Assembly (NCBI RefSeq): GCF_041346925.1
Contig: NZ_CP166840.1
Location: forward strand, 2,227,001-2,291,000
Source: Agaribacterium sp. ZY112
Lineage (GTDB): Bacteria > Pseudomonadota > Gammaproteobacteria > Pseudomonadales > Cellvibrionaceae
DNA length: 64,000 nucleotides
Direction: 5' to 3'
Of the stretch, positions 8,710 to 15,969 are shown piece by piece. The position numbers and the translations under genes were made by a program. Position 1 is the stretch's first letter; every line of letters starts with the position of its first letter. A model generated the notes under the pieces. That model was given only the letters and a program-made list of their open reading frames with translations. It did not search any database and was not told where the DNA came from.

Positions 8710-9444
8710 ATGAAATCCAAGCACTCACGCTTAGACCGCTTTATAAATAAACACAGCCACTTTAGTTTAAGTGATACGCGGCTCTTGATTGCACAGGGCC
8801 GTATCCTAGTTGATTCACAGCCAGCCCATTCTATTCGACAACGTATTGGCGAGTTTTCAACTGTCGTCTTAGACGGCCTTTACCTGCAAGATCGTCAGCC
8901 AGTTTACCTCATGTTTAATAAGCCTAAAGGCTGTGTCTGCGCGACCAAAGATAATAAACATAAAACAGTATTGGATTTTCTAGAGCACCCACAAAAACAA
9001 GAGTTACATATAGTAGGGCGTTTGGATTTTAATAGCACAGGTCTGGTGTTGCTGACTAACGATGGGGCTTGGTCTAGAAAACTTAGCTTACCCGAAACCA
9101 AGCTTAATAAAATCTACCGGGTGGTCTTAGCCAAGGCAATCACTGAAGCTGAGCTAGCCTCTTACCAAAAAGCGTTTAGTGAGGGCATGTACTTTGGCTA
9201 CGAAGGTGTTCAAACCAAGCCTGCCGTTTTAGAGCTTATAAACCCCAATACAGCATTAGTGACTTTAGTTGAAGGTAAATATCACCAAGTTAAACGTATG
9301 TTTGGCCGCTTTGATAATGAGGTATTGGAGCTTCATCGGCTATCGGTTGGGCATATCGCCTTAGATGAAGACCTGCAAGAAGGGGATGCTCGTGAACTAA
9401 GTAAGACTGAGTCGGCATTGGATAGCCGAGTGAGGAGAAGCTGA
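8710..9444 (+). CDS. rsuA: RsuA-family 16S rRNA pseudouridine synthase
   Basis: 244 residues. An N-terminal S4-type RNA-binding domain (RLDRFINKHSHFSLSDTRLLIAQGRILVD) is followed by the catalytic domain with the signature GRLDFNSTGLVLLTNDG; the Asp in GRLD is the catalytic residue of the family. MFNKPKG and KYHQVKRMFG are typical of the RsuA/RluB/E/F group. RsuA makes pseudouridine 516 in 16S rRNA; the short length and presence of S4 fit RsuA better than RluB or RluF, but a related member cannot be excluded. This is the last core gene before the integron cassettes. Confidence 0.85.
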   Translation: MKSKHSRLDRFINKHSHFSLSDTRLLIAQGRILVDSQPAHSIRQRIGEFSTVVLDGLYLQDRQPVYLMFNKPKGCVCATKDNKHKTVLDFLEHPQKQELHIVGRLDFNSTGLVLLTNDGAWSRKLSLPETKLNKIYRVVLAKAITEAELASYQKAFSEGMYFGYEGVQTKPAVLELINPNTALVTLVEGKYHQVKRMFGRFDNEVLELHRLSVGHIALDEDLQEGDARELSKTESALDSRVRRS

Positions 9445-9458
9445 TCTAGAGCCTTAAT

Positions 9459-9488
9459 AAAACATCTATTGCAATAGAAGATGTTTTT
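9459..9488 (+). terminator. Rho-independent terminator
   Basis: AAAACATCT (9459-9467) pairs with AGATGTTTT (9479-9487) and ends in a T-run; it closes the rsuA transcript just before the cassette array. Confidence 0.85.
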
Positions 9489-9671
9489 GGGCGCTTGTAA
9501 GGCTGTGGATAGTGATAGGTGGGGAAGATCCGTCTTTCGTGATTCGGCATCCTGTGAAAGGCATGGTAAAGTAAGGGTAACGGCCTTCTTAGGCAAAGTG
9601 AGCGCTAGCTAAAGTGCGTGAAAGATGGATTTTTCTGTGTTTAAACATGGATTTATCGACTTAATAATATT

Positions 9672-9678
9672 GTTAGGC
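9672..9678 (+). other. First integron core site (GTTAGGC) at the left edge of the array
   Basis: GTTAGGC fits the GTTRRRY core and stands 6 bases before the first cassette gene. The 180 bases upstream contain no convincing paired attC half and no integrase gene, so this is either an attI-like site or a secondary site where the first cassette was inserted. Confidence 0.6.
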
Positions 9679-9683
9679 GTCCA

Positions 9684-10112
9684 ATGATACGAATACTGAA
9701 CGCATCTTTGATTAGTGGATTATCATTCGCTTTTCTTTTCTCTTTAGCCAATATGATTCGCTTAGGTAACTGGTATGAAATTTATCAACCGCTTCATTTA
9801 ATGCTGATGTTTTGGTTATTCCTATTCGGTACGATTATAGCGCTGGTGTTTATGTTTAGTTTTGTTCCCGCATTTAATCGATCCAGCTTTACTATCTCAG
9901 CCTTGCTATTTGTCTCAGTTGGGGCCGTTCTTGGCGCATTGTTCCCGTACTTAGCGATTAATATCCTGCTTCCGAGAGAGGAGCCGGAATTTGCCGCATC
10001 AATGACCTTGGTGGATCATTTGGTATGGTATCTTGCCTATTGCTTTGTTGGCGCCGGTAGTGCGTTTTCTGGCTGGGTTTACTTATATAAAAAGGGTCGT
10101 ATAAATGCCTAA
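9684..10112 (+). CDS. Cassette gene: small four-helix membrane protein
   Basis: 142 residues with four likely membrane segments (about residues 8-25, 40-62, 72-95, 112-133) and a short basic end. No family recognised. The ATG lies 6 bases after the core site GTTAGGC, and the stop codon overlaps the start of the attC site, the compact arrangement usual for gene cassettes. The promoter, if any, must lie upstream of the array edge. Function unknown. Confidence 0.75.
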   Translation: MIRILNASLISGLSFAFLFSLANMIRLGNWYEIYQPLHLMLMFWLFLFGTIIALVFMFSFVPAFNRSSFTISALLFVSVGAVLGALFPYLAINILLPREEPEFAASMTLVDHLVWYLAYCFVGAGSAFSGWVYLYKKGRINA

Positions 10113-10238
10113 CAAGGCAATCCAGCATCAGCTACTTCGTAGCTTGGACAGCCTAGCCGTCGCTCGTTTTGTGCATGGCTTCGCCATTACCGCACAAAAC
10201 AATCAACAACTAGTCTGCCGCTGATTGCGGCGTTATGT
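10107..10238 (+). repeat. attC site 1
   Basis: Starts GCCTAAC, ends GTTATGT. The inner arms GGCAATC and GATTGCGG pair, with a long imperfect stem between (GTTTTGTGC / GCACAAAAC). 132 bp. Confidence 0.85.
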
Positions 10239-10244
10239 GTCTTT

Positions 10245-10604
10245 ATGAATTTTCGAGAAAATATCAAGTACACTTTTTTAAACTTAGGATTTTTGCTCCT
10301 TTGTACGATCTGCTCGTTGTTGGTTATAAATCTCTATTATTACTTTTACAAAATTTGTACTGGTAGTTCAGCAGGGGCTGCATTCAGCCTAACATTATTA
10401 ATTTGGCCAACAATAACACTATCATCGTTTTTTATTGGTCGGTTATTTAGAATGTTCAGTCAGAATTCACCCACCTCATATCAAGTGGGTGGCATGGCAA
10501 CAGCGTGGATTATATCGTGGGTTGTGCTAATGCTTTTCACTTTTCCAATTTCAGCGCAGGAAAATTATGGAGGCTGTCCAAAATGGTTAATGTACAACAC
10601 ATAA
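10245..10604 (+). CDS. Cassette gene: small membrane protein
   Basis: 119 residues with three hydrophobic segments (about 10-33, 45-65, 83-102). A Cys-Pro motif lies near the C-terminus. It begins 7 bases after the preceding core site and its stop codon lies inside the next attC start. No family recognised. Codon use and hydrophobic make-up resemble the neighbouring membrane cassettes at 9684 and 10730. Confidence 0.7.
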   Translation: MNFRENIKYTFLNLGFLLLCTICSLLVINLYYYFYKICTGSSAGAAFSLTLLIWPTITLSSFFIGRLFRMFSQNSPTSYQVGGMATAWIISWVVLMLFTFPISAQENYGGCPKWLMYNT

Positions 10605-10719
10605 CAAGGTTATCAACCACCGCCAGCGAGCTGGCTGGACCTCCACTGCGTCGTTTAAAGTGTGCTTTAATAGCACACTTTAAACAACTACGTTCCGGCC
10701 GGTTATAACGGCGTTATGC
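10599..10719 (+). repeat. attC site 2
   Basis: Starts ACATAAC, ends GTTATGC. The central stem TTTAAAGTGTGC / GCACACTTTAAA has a short loop and is shared almost base for base with site 3. 121 bp. Confidence 0.9.
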
Positions 10720-10729
10720 GTAATTAGTA

Positions 10730-11128
10730 ATGAATCAATATCAAGAGCCACCTGGTAGATTTTTAGAAGTCATAGTTGGGCTGGTCACAACCTTTATTGC
10801 GCTAATTTTTGGTGGGCTATTTTTGCTTTTGGTGCTAAATGGCGGCCTTAAGTACGTCACCTTTATTGGCGGTGCATTCTTACTTTTAGCTACATATTGG
10901 TTCTTGGTGGTTTCGGTTCGGCTTGTTCTAAATAAACCAAATAAGCACGGTGGTTTATTCTCCATCGGGGGCCTAAGGTTTCTCAGTGCCTTCGTCGGTA
11001 TTTCAGCTCTTATAGTGGCTCCGTTAGCACTCTATATGGGCCATTGGGGGGCGCTCATTGGCACTATTTGCTTATCAGTCGGCTGCTATCAAGGCTGGCA
11101 AATGGCGGGTCGGCGTGGCACCGCATAA
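10730..11128 (+). CDS. Cassette gene: small four-helix membrane protein
   Basis: 132 residues with four membrane segments (about 12-35, 40-62, 80-100, 105-123) and a basic C-terminus ending GRRGTA. No family recognised. It starts 10 bases after the core GTTATGC, and its stop overlaps attC site 3. Confidence 0.7.
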   Translation: MNQYQEPPGRFLEVIVGLVTTFIALIFGGLFLLLVLNGGLKYVTFIGGAFLLLATYWFLVVSVRLVLNKPNKHGGLFSIGGLRFLSAFVGISALIVAPLALYMGHWGALIGTICLSVGCYQGWQMAGRRGTA

Positions 11129-11243
11129 CAAAGTTATCAACCACCGCCCGCAAGCGGGCTGGACCTCCACTGCGTCGTTTAAAGTGTGCTTTAATAGCAC
11201 ACTTTAAACAACTACGTTCCGGCCGGTTATAACGGCGTTGTGG
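11123..11243 (+). repeat. attC site 3
   Basis: Starts GCATAAC, ends GTTGTGG. Apart from the first ~35 bases it is nearly identical to site 2. The GTTGTGG end is the left edge of the first gene-free cassette. Confidence 0.9.
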
Positions 11244-11615
11244 GGCGGTCGATAATTCTTTTTTTAGTCAGTAATGTGCGTTCTTTTAATGCCTTCTACT
11301 TTCGTAGTTACACGGTATTTAACTAAGTATTAAATTGCTATCTAGGCAGTGTATTTCTGGTGCCGCCTTCATTATCGCGTGGTGCCCGCATTGGCTCAGT
11401 AGCGGTGGTGTGCCACTAAGTGAGTGCATTTATTCTTACGCTTCGGTAATCTTTCACTATTAAATTAACCGTGGGCTGCGCTTACGCTTCGCCAAGGTGC
11501 TAGTAGCAGGTCTGTCCTGCCGCTAGCCCCCAACAAGGCAATCAGCTGGACTCCGCATTGCGTGGTTCGCTTTCAGCTCACATTACCACGCAAAGCTCCA
11601 CCAGCTATTGCGGTG
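11238..11615 (+). repeat. Gene-free integron cassette, copy 1 (378 bp)
   Basis: Runs from one GTTGTGG core to the next. It has no reading frame of useful length or start on either strand. Instead it has several short hairpins, for example CTAG..CAGG/CCTG..CTAG near 11500-11526 and GTGG/CCAC near 11406-11417, then an attC (11528-11621). Copies of exactly the same length follow at 11616 and 15259. A promoter or small RNA is the likely cargo, but neither is demonstrated. Confidence 0.85.
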
Positions 11616-11621
11616 TTGTGG
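11528..11621 (+). repeat. attC site 4 (gene-free cassette type)
   Basis: Starts CCCCAAC, ends GTTGTGG, 94 bp. Inner arms CAATCAGCTGG and CCAGCTATTG; a separate sequence family from the gene-cassette attC sites. Confidence 0.85.
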
Positions 11622-11993
11622 GGCGGTCGATAATTCTTTTTTTAGTCAGTAATGTACGTTCTTTTAATGCCTTCTATTTTCGTAGTTACACGGTATTTAA
11701 CTAAGCATTAAATTGCTATCTCGGCAGTGTTGTTCTGGTGCCATCTCCACTATCGCGTGATGCCCACATTTGCGTTATAGCGGTGGTGTGCCACTAAGTG
11801 AGTGCATTTATTCTTAGGCTTCGGTAATCTTTCACTATTAAATTAACCGTGGGCTGCGCTTACGCTTCGCCAAGGTGCTAGTAGCTGGTTTTTCCTGCCG
11901 CTAGCCCCCAACAAGGCAATCAGCTGGACTCCGCATTGCGTGGTTCGCTTTCAGCTCACATTACCACGCAAAGCTCCACCAGCTATTGCGGTG
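11616..11993 (+). repeat. Gene-free integron cassette, copy 2 (378 bp)
   Basis: Tandem neighbour of copy 1 with scattered substitutions and no net length change. It resembles copy 3 more than copy 1 (for example, both have CTGG where copy 1 has CAGG in the last hairpin). No gene is visible in it. Confidence 0.85.
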
Positions 11994-11999
11994 TTACCT
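11906..11999 (+). repeat. attC site 5 (gene-free cassette type)
   Basis: Starts CCCCAAC, ends GTTACCT, otherwise matching site 4. The changed last bases belong to the following cassette, as expected from integron recombination. Confidence 0.85.
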
Positions 12000-12002
12000 G
12001 TC

Positions 12003-12476
12003 ATGAAGTACTTCTTACTACTATCGCTATTAATATCAAGCTTCGTATGAGGCGAGGTCGACCTCGTACAGGTCGATAAATCTGAACGAAAGATGTATCT
12101 CTATTCAGGAGGCACTCTCGTCAAAGAGTATGATGTGGCATTTGGTGAAAACCCCAAAGGCCACAAAACCCAAGAGGGAGATGAAAAAACTCCAGAGGGT
12201 ACTTATACGCTTGATTACAAAAAAGAAGACTCCTCTTTTTATCGGTCAATGCATATCTCTTACCCAAATGAAGATGATAAAACCCAAGCTAGAGCACGTA
12301 GCGTATCTCCAGGTGGCTTTATCATGGTTCATGGTCAGCGCAACTGGTTAGGCTGGCTATCACCCATAACTCAGCGCTATAACTGGACTGATGGGTGCAT
12401 CGCACTCACCAACTCCGAAATGGACGAATTCATGGATTTGGTAAAAGTAGGCACCACAATTCAGATTAAGTGGTAA
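12003..12476 (+). pseudogene. Cassette L,D-transpeptidase (YkuD) with an in-frame TGA in the leader
   Basis: From ATG 12003 the frame reads a short hydrophobic leader (MKYFLLLSLLISSFV), hits TGA at 12048-12050, then continues in the same frame as GEVDLVQVDKSERKMYLYSGG into a complete YkuD domain. The active-site motif is intact: HGQRNW, then WTDGCIALTN with the catalytic Cys. Such enzymes cross-link peptidoglycan or attach proteins to it, and must be exported. Translation from the next ATG (12093) would give 127 residues without a signal peptide or the first strand, so it would be misplaced. Either a nonsense mutation has silenced the cassette or the TGA is read through. Confidence 0.8.
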
Positions 12477-12478
12477 GA

Positions 12479-12581
12479 AGGTAACAAGGCCATCAACCGG
12501 AGCTCCACTGCGTCGCTTTATATGTGCTTTAATAGCACATATAAATCAACTCCGTTCCGCCCGGTTATGGCGGCGTTAGCT
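12479..12581 (+). repeat. attC site 6
   Basis: Starts AGGTAAC, ends GTTAGCT; arms CATCAACCGG / CCGGTTATGG and central TATATGTGC / GCACATATA. 103 bp. Confidence 0.88.
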
Positions 12582-12593
12582 ACTCAGATCAAA

Positions 12594-12974
12594 TTGGAGA
12601 GAATTATTAAGTTTCTAACCTCTTTAACTTTACTCAGTTTGAGCACACTCGTCTTTGGTGAAAACATGGAAGAATTTGAATATTGTAAAATTGAGCGAAA
12701 GAGCTCTGAAATTGAACTCCAAGAATGGAGCAGTCTCATACAAAGCCTTACTAACCTAGAGCAAATACCTGATAGAACCGGGATCAACCCTTTCACAAAA
12801 GAGGAAACGCTTTTTCCCGGTGAGGGGAAAGCCTATTACGTCGTGTCCGGTGAACGACAAGGAAATATTGTCCTAGAAGGAGGTGCTCTCCTCACCGCAG
12901 GTGTCCCTATGGTTTTTTGCACCACTCTTGCTAGCAAGCTAAGTGCAGTTGCTTCCGTAGATGACCGTAGCTAA
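12594..12974 (+). CDS. Cassette gene: small secreted protein with a non-ATG start
   Basis: About 127 residues from TTG 12594. The first in-frame ATG (12666) would remove the signal peptide-like stretch IIKFLTSLTLLSLSTLVFGEN, so a non-ATG start is required. A GGAGAG ribosome site at 12596 fits an ATT at 12606 better than the TTG, and ATT here may be a mutated ATG. The mature protein is acidic with a Cys near each end (EYCKIE, VFCTTL). No family recognised. The stop overlaps attC site 7. Confidence 0.55.
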   Translation: MERIIKFLTSLTLLSLSTLVFGENMEEFEYCKIERKSSEIELQEWSSLIQSLTNLEQIPDRTGINPFTKEETLFPGEGKAYYVVSGERQGNIVLEGGALLTAGVPMVFCTTLASKLSAVASVDDRS

Positions 12975-13071
12975 CAAGGCTATCAACCGGAGCTCCACTG
13001 CGTCGATTAATATGTGCTTTAATAGCACATATTAATCAACTCCGTTCCGCCCGGTTATAGCGGCGTTATGC
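12969..13071 (+). repeat. attC site 7
   Basis: Starts AGCTAAC, ends GTTATGC; almost identical to site 6 in the arms and loop. 103 bp. Confidence 0.88.
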
Positions 13072-13095
13072 ATAAATACAATTTTAGGAGAGTAT

Positions 13096-13431
13096 GTGAA
13101 GAAGTTTCTATTAGTTATGGGATTGGCTATGTCTGTCAATTGTTTTGGTGGTTCTGTGACTGCTAAAGTTTCATTTATCCAGGTAAACAACAAAACGGGG
13201 TACCCAAATATCGTAGCGATTAAGCCTTCAATAGTGCCCAGTAGTAGGCCCAGTTGTGCCACTGATACTCATGGAAGATTTGCTGCTTCGTTAGAAACTG
13301 AGGCAGGTAGAGCTATCTATTCTATGGTTTTAGCTGCACAAGCCAGCGAAAAAACTCTGGAAATCTATGGCACAAATACATGTATAGGTGGTGCATTAGA
13401 AGAAATCGACTACATCAGAATTAAAGAGTAA
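13096..13431 (+). CDS. Cassette gene: small secreted protein
   Basis: 111 residues from GTG 13096, placed 5 bases after the ribosome site AGGAGAG. Signal peptide KKFLLVMGLAMSVNCFGGS, then a compact domain with two cysteines (PSCATD, NTCIGG). No family is recognised. The helical stretch AGRAIYSMVLAAQASEKTLEIYG suggests a folded periplasmic or extracellular domain. The gene is flanked by attC sites 7 and 8. Confidence 0.72.
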   Translation: MKKFLLVMGLAMSVNCFGGSVTAKVSFIQVNNKTGYPNIVAIKPSIVPSSRPSCATDTHGRFAASLETEAGRAIYSMVLAAQASEKTLEIYGTNTCIGGALEEIDYIRIKE

Positions 13432-13433
13432 AT

Positions 13434-13547
13434 GCATAACAAACTCAGCCAAGGTGACCTCCGTTCCGGTGTTTGTTTTCGTAGTGGCCGCTACACTACT
13501 ACAAAAACCAACACCTCCACTCCGGCCCCTGCTGCAGGGCGTTAGGC
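13434..13547 (+). repeat. attC site 8
   Basis: Starts GCATAAC, ends GTTAGGC. The central stem GGTGTTTGTTTTCGTAGTG pairs with CACTACTACAAAAACCAACACC. A different variant from sites 6 and 7. Confidence 0.85.
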
Positions 13548-13556
13548 ACCCCAAGC

Positions 13557-14042
13557 ATGAAACAACTATTTCTTATCGCAGTACTAGCTTGTCTCACCAT
13601 GAATTCCTATGGAAATTCTGGAAAACCCTTGGAGTGGAACTCCCGAACCGGTGATATTATTGATGTAACTGAACAGTACGCGTACATTAACTTTGATCTT
13701 AAAAATCTTAGGCTAACGATCGACGACAAAGAACTACTATTTCCTCGTTGCATGAGGACGTATTTTGATTCACATGAAGATCAAAGAGTACAATTTGAAA
13801 TTAGTCGTCCCAAAAGTGAATTTTCTTGGCTCGCTATTGGGGTATACCCTAAAGACAAGAAACACAACATTATCCTTCATATCTCACCCGAAACCTTGCT
13901 TCCTTTAGGTTTTTACATATCAGTTCATGAAAGACGAAATAGCTGGATTAGGCGAGAGTTAAAAATTTCTGAGTATTGTTTAAGTGACATTGAGAAAAAT
14001 ATCACTTCTGTATTTCCGCCAAACCTAAAACGGTCTAGGTAA
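13557..14042 (+). CDS. Cassette gene: secreted protein of unknown function
   Basis: 161 residues. Signal peptide MKQLFLIAVLACLTMNSYG with cleavage near residue 20; the mature part is beta-rich, basic and has two cysteines (FPRCMRTY, SEYCLSD) likely to form a disulfide. No family recognised. The ATG is 9 bases after the core of attC site 8, and the stop lies 3 bases before the start of site 9. Confidence 0.72.
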   Translation: MKQLFLIAVLACLTMNSYGNSGKPLEWNSRTGDIIDVTEQYAYINFDLKNLRLTIDDKELLFPRCMRTYFDSHEDQRVQFEISRPKSEFSWLAIGVYPKDKKHNIILHISPETLLPLGFYISVHERRNSWIRRELKISEYCLSDIEKNITSVFPPNLKRSR

Positions 14043-14045
14043 AAT

Positions 14046-14156
14046 GCCTAACAATGGCATCAAAGGGACGCTCACTGCGTTGCTTCGTTTGTGGTTTAAC
14101 GCTACGCTACCACAAACAAACCAACTCCGTTCCCGCCCCTTATGCCGGCGTTATGT
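14046..14156 (+). repeat. attC site 9
   Basis: Starts GCCTAAC, ends GTTATGT. Stem CGTTTGTGG / CCACAAACAA with an extended loop. 111 bp. Confidence 0.85.
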
Positions 14157-14175
14157 TTTCCCCGGCTCCGAACCT

Positions 14176-14541
14176 ATGAAACACTGGTTAACTTTCAACT
14201 CATATCTTTACTGGGTCTTAATGCTCGGATTTTCTTTGATGGTGTTGGTCGGAATTGTAGACCTATCAATTGGAAATATCGGGCAGCATGGAGAGCTTTC
14301 AAAGCCGGTCACACCCAAACAAACCCTAGTCACAGTAGCCCAGATTCTAACATTTACACTTATGGCATTGGTTAGCTTTTACGCTGGAAAACAAAAGCTA
14401 TTCCCGCAGCTTATTGTTAATATATTTTTGGCTGTAGTATTGGTGTTCCTTGGCGCTCCGTTGTGGTTCTATGCTTCATTTTTCGTGTTTCTTCCCCCCA
14501 TCGGCATGATTCTATTTCAAATCTACGGTCCCAAAACATAA
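14176..14541 (+). CDS. Cassette gene: small four-helix membrane protein
   Basis: 121 residues from ATG 14176 (MKHWLTFNSYLYW); an upstream in-frame extension would run through the attC site and is rejected. Four membrane segments (about 10-30, 52-70, 76-95, 98-116). No family recognised. The stop codon overlaps attC site 10. Confidence 0.7.
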   Translation: MKHWLTFNSYLYWVLMLGFSLMVLVGIVDLSIGNIGQHGELSKPVTPKQTLVTVAQILTFTLMALVSFYAGKQKLFPQLIVNIFLAVVLVFLGAPLWFYASFFVFLPPIGMILFQIYGPKT

Positions 14542-14657
14542 CAAGCCTGTCAATGCGCCAGCAAGCTGGCTAGGACCTACACTACGTCGCTTAAATATGT
14601 GCTTTAATGGCACATATTTAACCAACTACGTTCCGGCCCATTACAGGAACGTTATGA
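14536..14657 (+). repeat. attC site 10
   Basis: Starts ACATAAC, ends GTTATGA. Stem TTAAATATGTGC / GCACATATTTAA, the same family as sites 2, 3, 6 and 7. Confidence 0.87.
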
Positions 14658-14672
14658 GTCCAGGAAGGTTTC

Positions 14673-15188
14673 GTGCTAAAGCGATTTTTTAAAAAGAAAA
14701 AGTTCAGCCTCTATCTTGGTAGCTTGGCAGTAGCACCTCGATCAGATTTCAGGCGTCACTTTGATGAGTGGTCGGCTTTCGGGAAGGAAGACTTAGACTC
14801 ATCTCTTCGTGCACAACTGATCGAGATTTTTGAGCTTCCTTTAGCGAGTACTATCAGTCAACCTACTGACACCGACTTAGCCCTAGATGTTGTAGTTCCA
14901 GAATTTCAGTCAGGGGATATTCTCGATGTGGCTCTCGGAGATATGGGCTTTCCTTTAGCATGGCGCCCTAAAGTAGACGTGGCTGCACGGATATACAAAC
15001 TAGACACCGGAAAAACAATTCATACGGCCAGCGTTACCGCCAAGTTAGGCTGGAAGCAGTATTTCTCAAGGCTTTTTACTTGGAGAGCATTTATTAGGCT
15101 TAAGCCTATGTTTGATTCATCTGATCTCAATTTATTGCTCCAGAGGGCATGCTTAGAGTTACTCTCTAAATTGAGGAAAGCGGTATGA
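14673..15188 (+). CDS. Cassette gene: soluble protein of unknown function
   Basis: 171 residues from GTG 14673, preceded by CAGGAAGG at a suitable distance; the ATG at 14653 gives only a 12-codon frame. The N-terminus is strongly basic (LKRFFKKKKF), without a true signal peptide. The rest is mixed alpha/beta and ends in a helix with LLQRACLELLSKLRKAV. No family recognised. Likely cytosolic or membrane-associated through the basic start. Confidence 0.65.
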   Translation: MLKRFFKKKKFSLYLGSLAVAPRSDFRRHFDEWSAFGKEDLDSSLRAQLIEIFELPLASTISQPTDTDLALDVVVPEFQSGDILDVALGDMGFPLAWRPKVDVAARIYKLDTGKTIHTASVTAKLGWKQYFSRLFTWRAFIRLKPMFDSSDLNLLLQRACLELLSKLRKAV

Positions 15189-15189
15189 C

Positions 15190-15264
15190 TCATAACAATA
15201 CGTGCAAGCAAGGGCACTTCGTGCCGGGACGCAGTAAACTGCGCCCCTTCACTCAGCGTTGTGG
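15190..15264 (+). repeat. attC site 11
   Basis: Starts TCATAAC, ends GTTGTGG, only 75 bp; arms GGGCACTTCGTGCC and GGGACGCAGTAAACTGCGCCCC form hairpins. The shortest attC of the array. Confidence 0.75.
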
Positions 15265-15636
15265 GGCGGTCGATAATTCTTTTTTTAATCAGTAATGTGC
15301 GTTCTTTTAATGTCTTCTACTTTCGTAGTTACACGGCATTTAACTAAGTATTAAATTGCTATCTCGGCAGTACTGTTCTGGTGCCATCTTCACTATCGCG
15401 TTATGCCCGCATTTGCGTTATGGCGGTGGTGTACCACTAAGTGAGTGCATTTATTCTTAGGCTTCGGTAATCTTTCACTATTAAATTAACCGTGGGCTGT
15501 GCTTACGCTTCGCCAAGGTGCTAGTAGCTGGTCTTTCCTGCCGCTAGCCCCCAACAAGGCAATCAGCTGGACTCCGCATTGCGTGGTTCGCTTTCAGCTC
15601 ACATTACCACGCAAAGCTCCACCAGCTATTGCGGTG
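15259..15636 (+). repeat. Gene-free integron cassette, copy 3 (378 bp)
   Basis: Same length and almost the same sequence as the copies at 11238 and 11616, but 3.6 kb away, so it is a separate capture or internal reshuffling. It contains attC site 12. Its right edge has been hit by an IS1111-like element. Confidence 0.85.
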
Positions 15637-15642
15637 TTGATA
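15549..15642 (+). repeat. attC site 12, interrupted at its core by an insertion sequence
   Basis: Starts CCCCAAC as in sites 4 and 5. The final core reads GTTGATA because the element beginning with TATGTTTCCCGCC has inserted in it. On the far side of the element the sequence resumes as ATGTCTAGG, which would rebuild a GTTATGT-type core. Confidence 0.75.
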
Positions 15643-15653
15643 TGTTTCCCGCC

Positions 15654-15969
15654 GTCAAGAACTTATTACTTTCCCGTCCAAAATAAATTAGCGAAGCGCT
15701 TTGCCAAAAACACATTAGGAGTAAAAGCGGAGCCAGTATAACGACGGTTGTCATGCTGATATGCGAGGGTTGGTTACCTCAGTACTTTTTACGCCGCGAA
15801 GCTGCCTCTGTCTATGATCGAGAATTACGGTGGATCTGTATCTCATAACGCAGTCGAGGGTTCTTCTTACCGTGGCTGCACTTTTACTCTTAATGTGTCT
15901 CGTTGTTCTTTCTGATCAACCTTTTTTATTTGTTTAAGATTAATGATTAAAGTTTTTCTTCGGTTTTAG
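15654..15969 (-). ncRNA. Candidate bridge (seek) RNA region of the IS1111-like element
   Basis: This gene-free block lies 3' of the transposase, where IS1111 elements encode their targeting RNA. On the transposase strand it contains GCGTTATG (complement of 15844-15851), an 8-base match to the usual attC core (GGCGTTATGC). RNA ends and fold were not determined. Confidence 0.35.

Noticed and set aside
11238..11993. Tandem repeats that might be a CRISPR or satellite array
   Set aside because: The unit is 378 bp, ends in a standard attC with integron core sites, and a third copy is elsewhere in the array; it is a repeated cassette.
15499..15741. 80-codon frame crossing the gene-free cassette into the insertion sequence
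   Set aside because: It spans an attC site and an element junction, so it cannot be an evolved gene.
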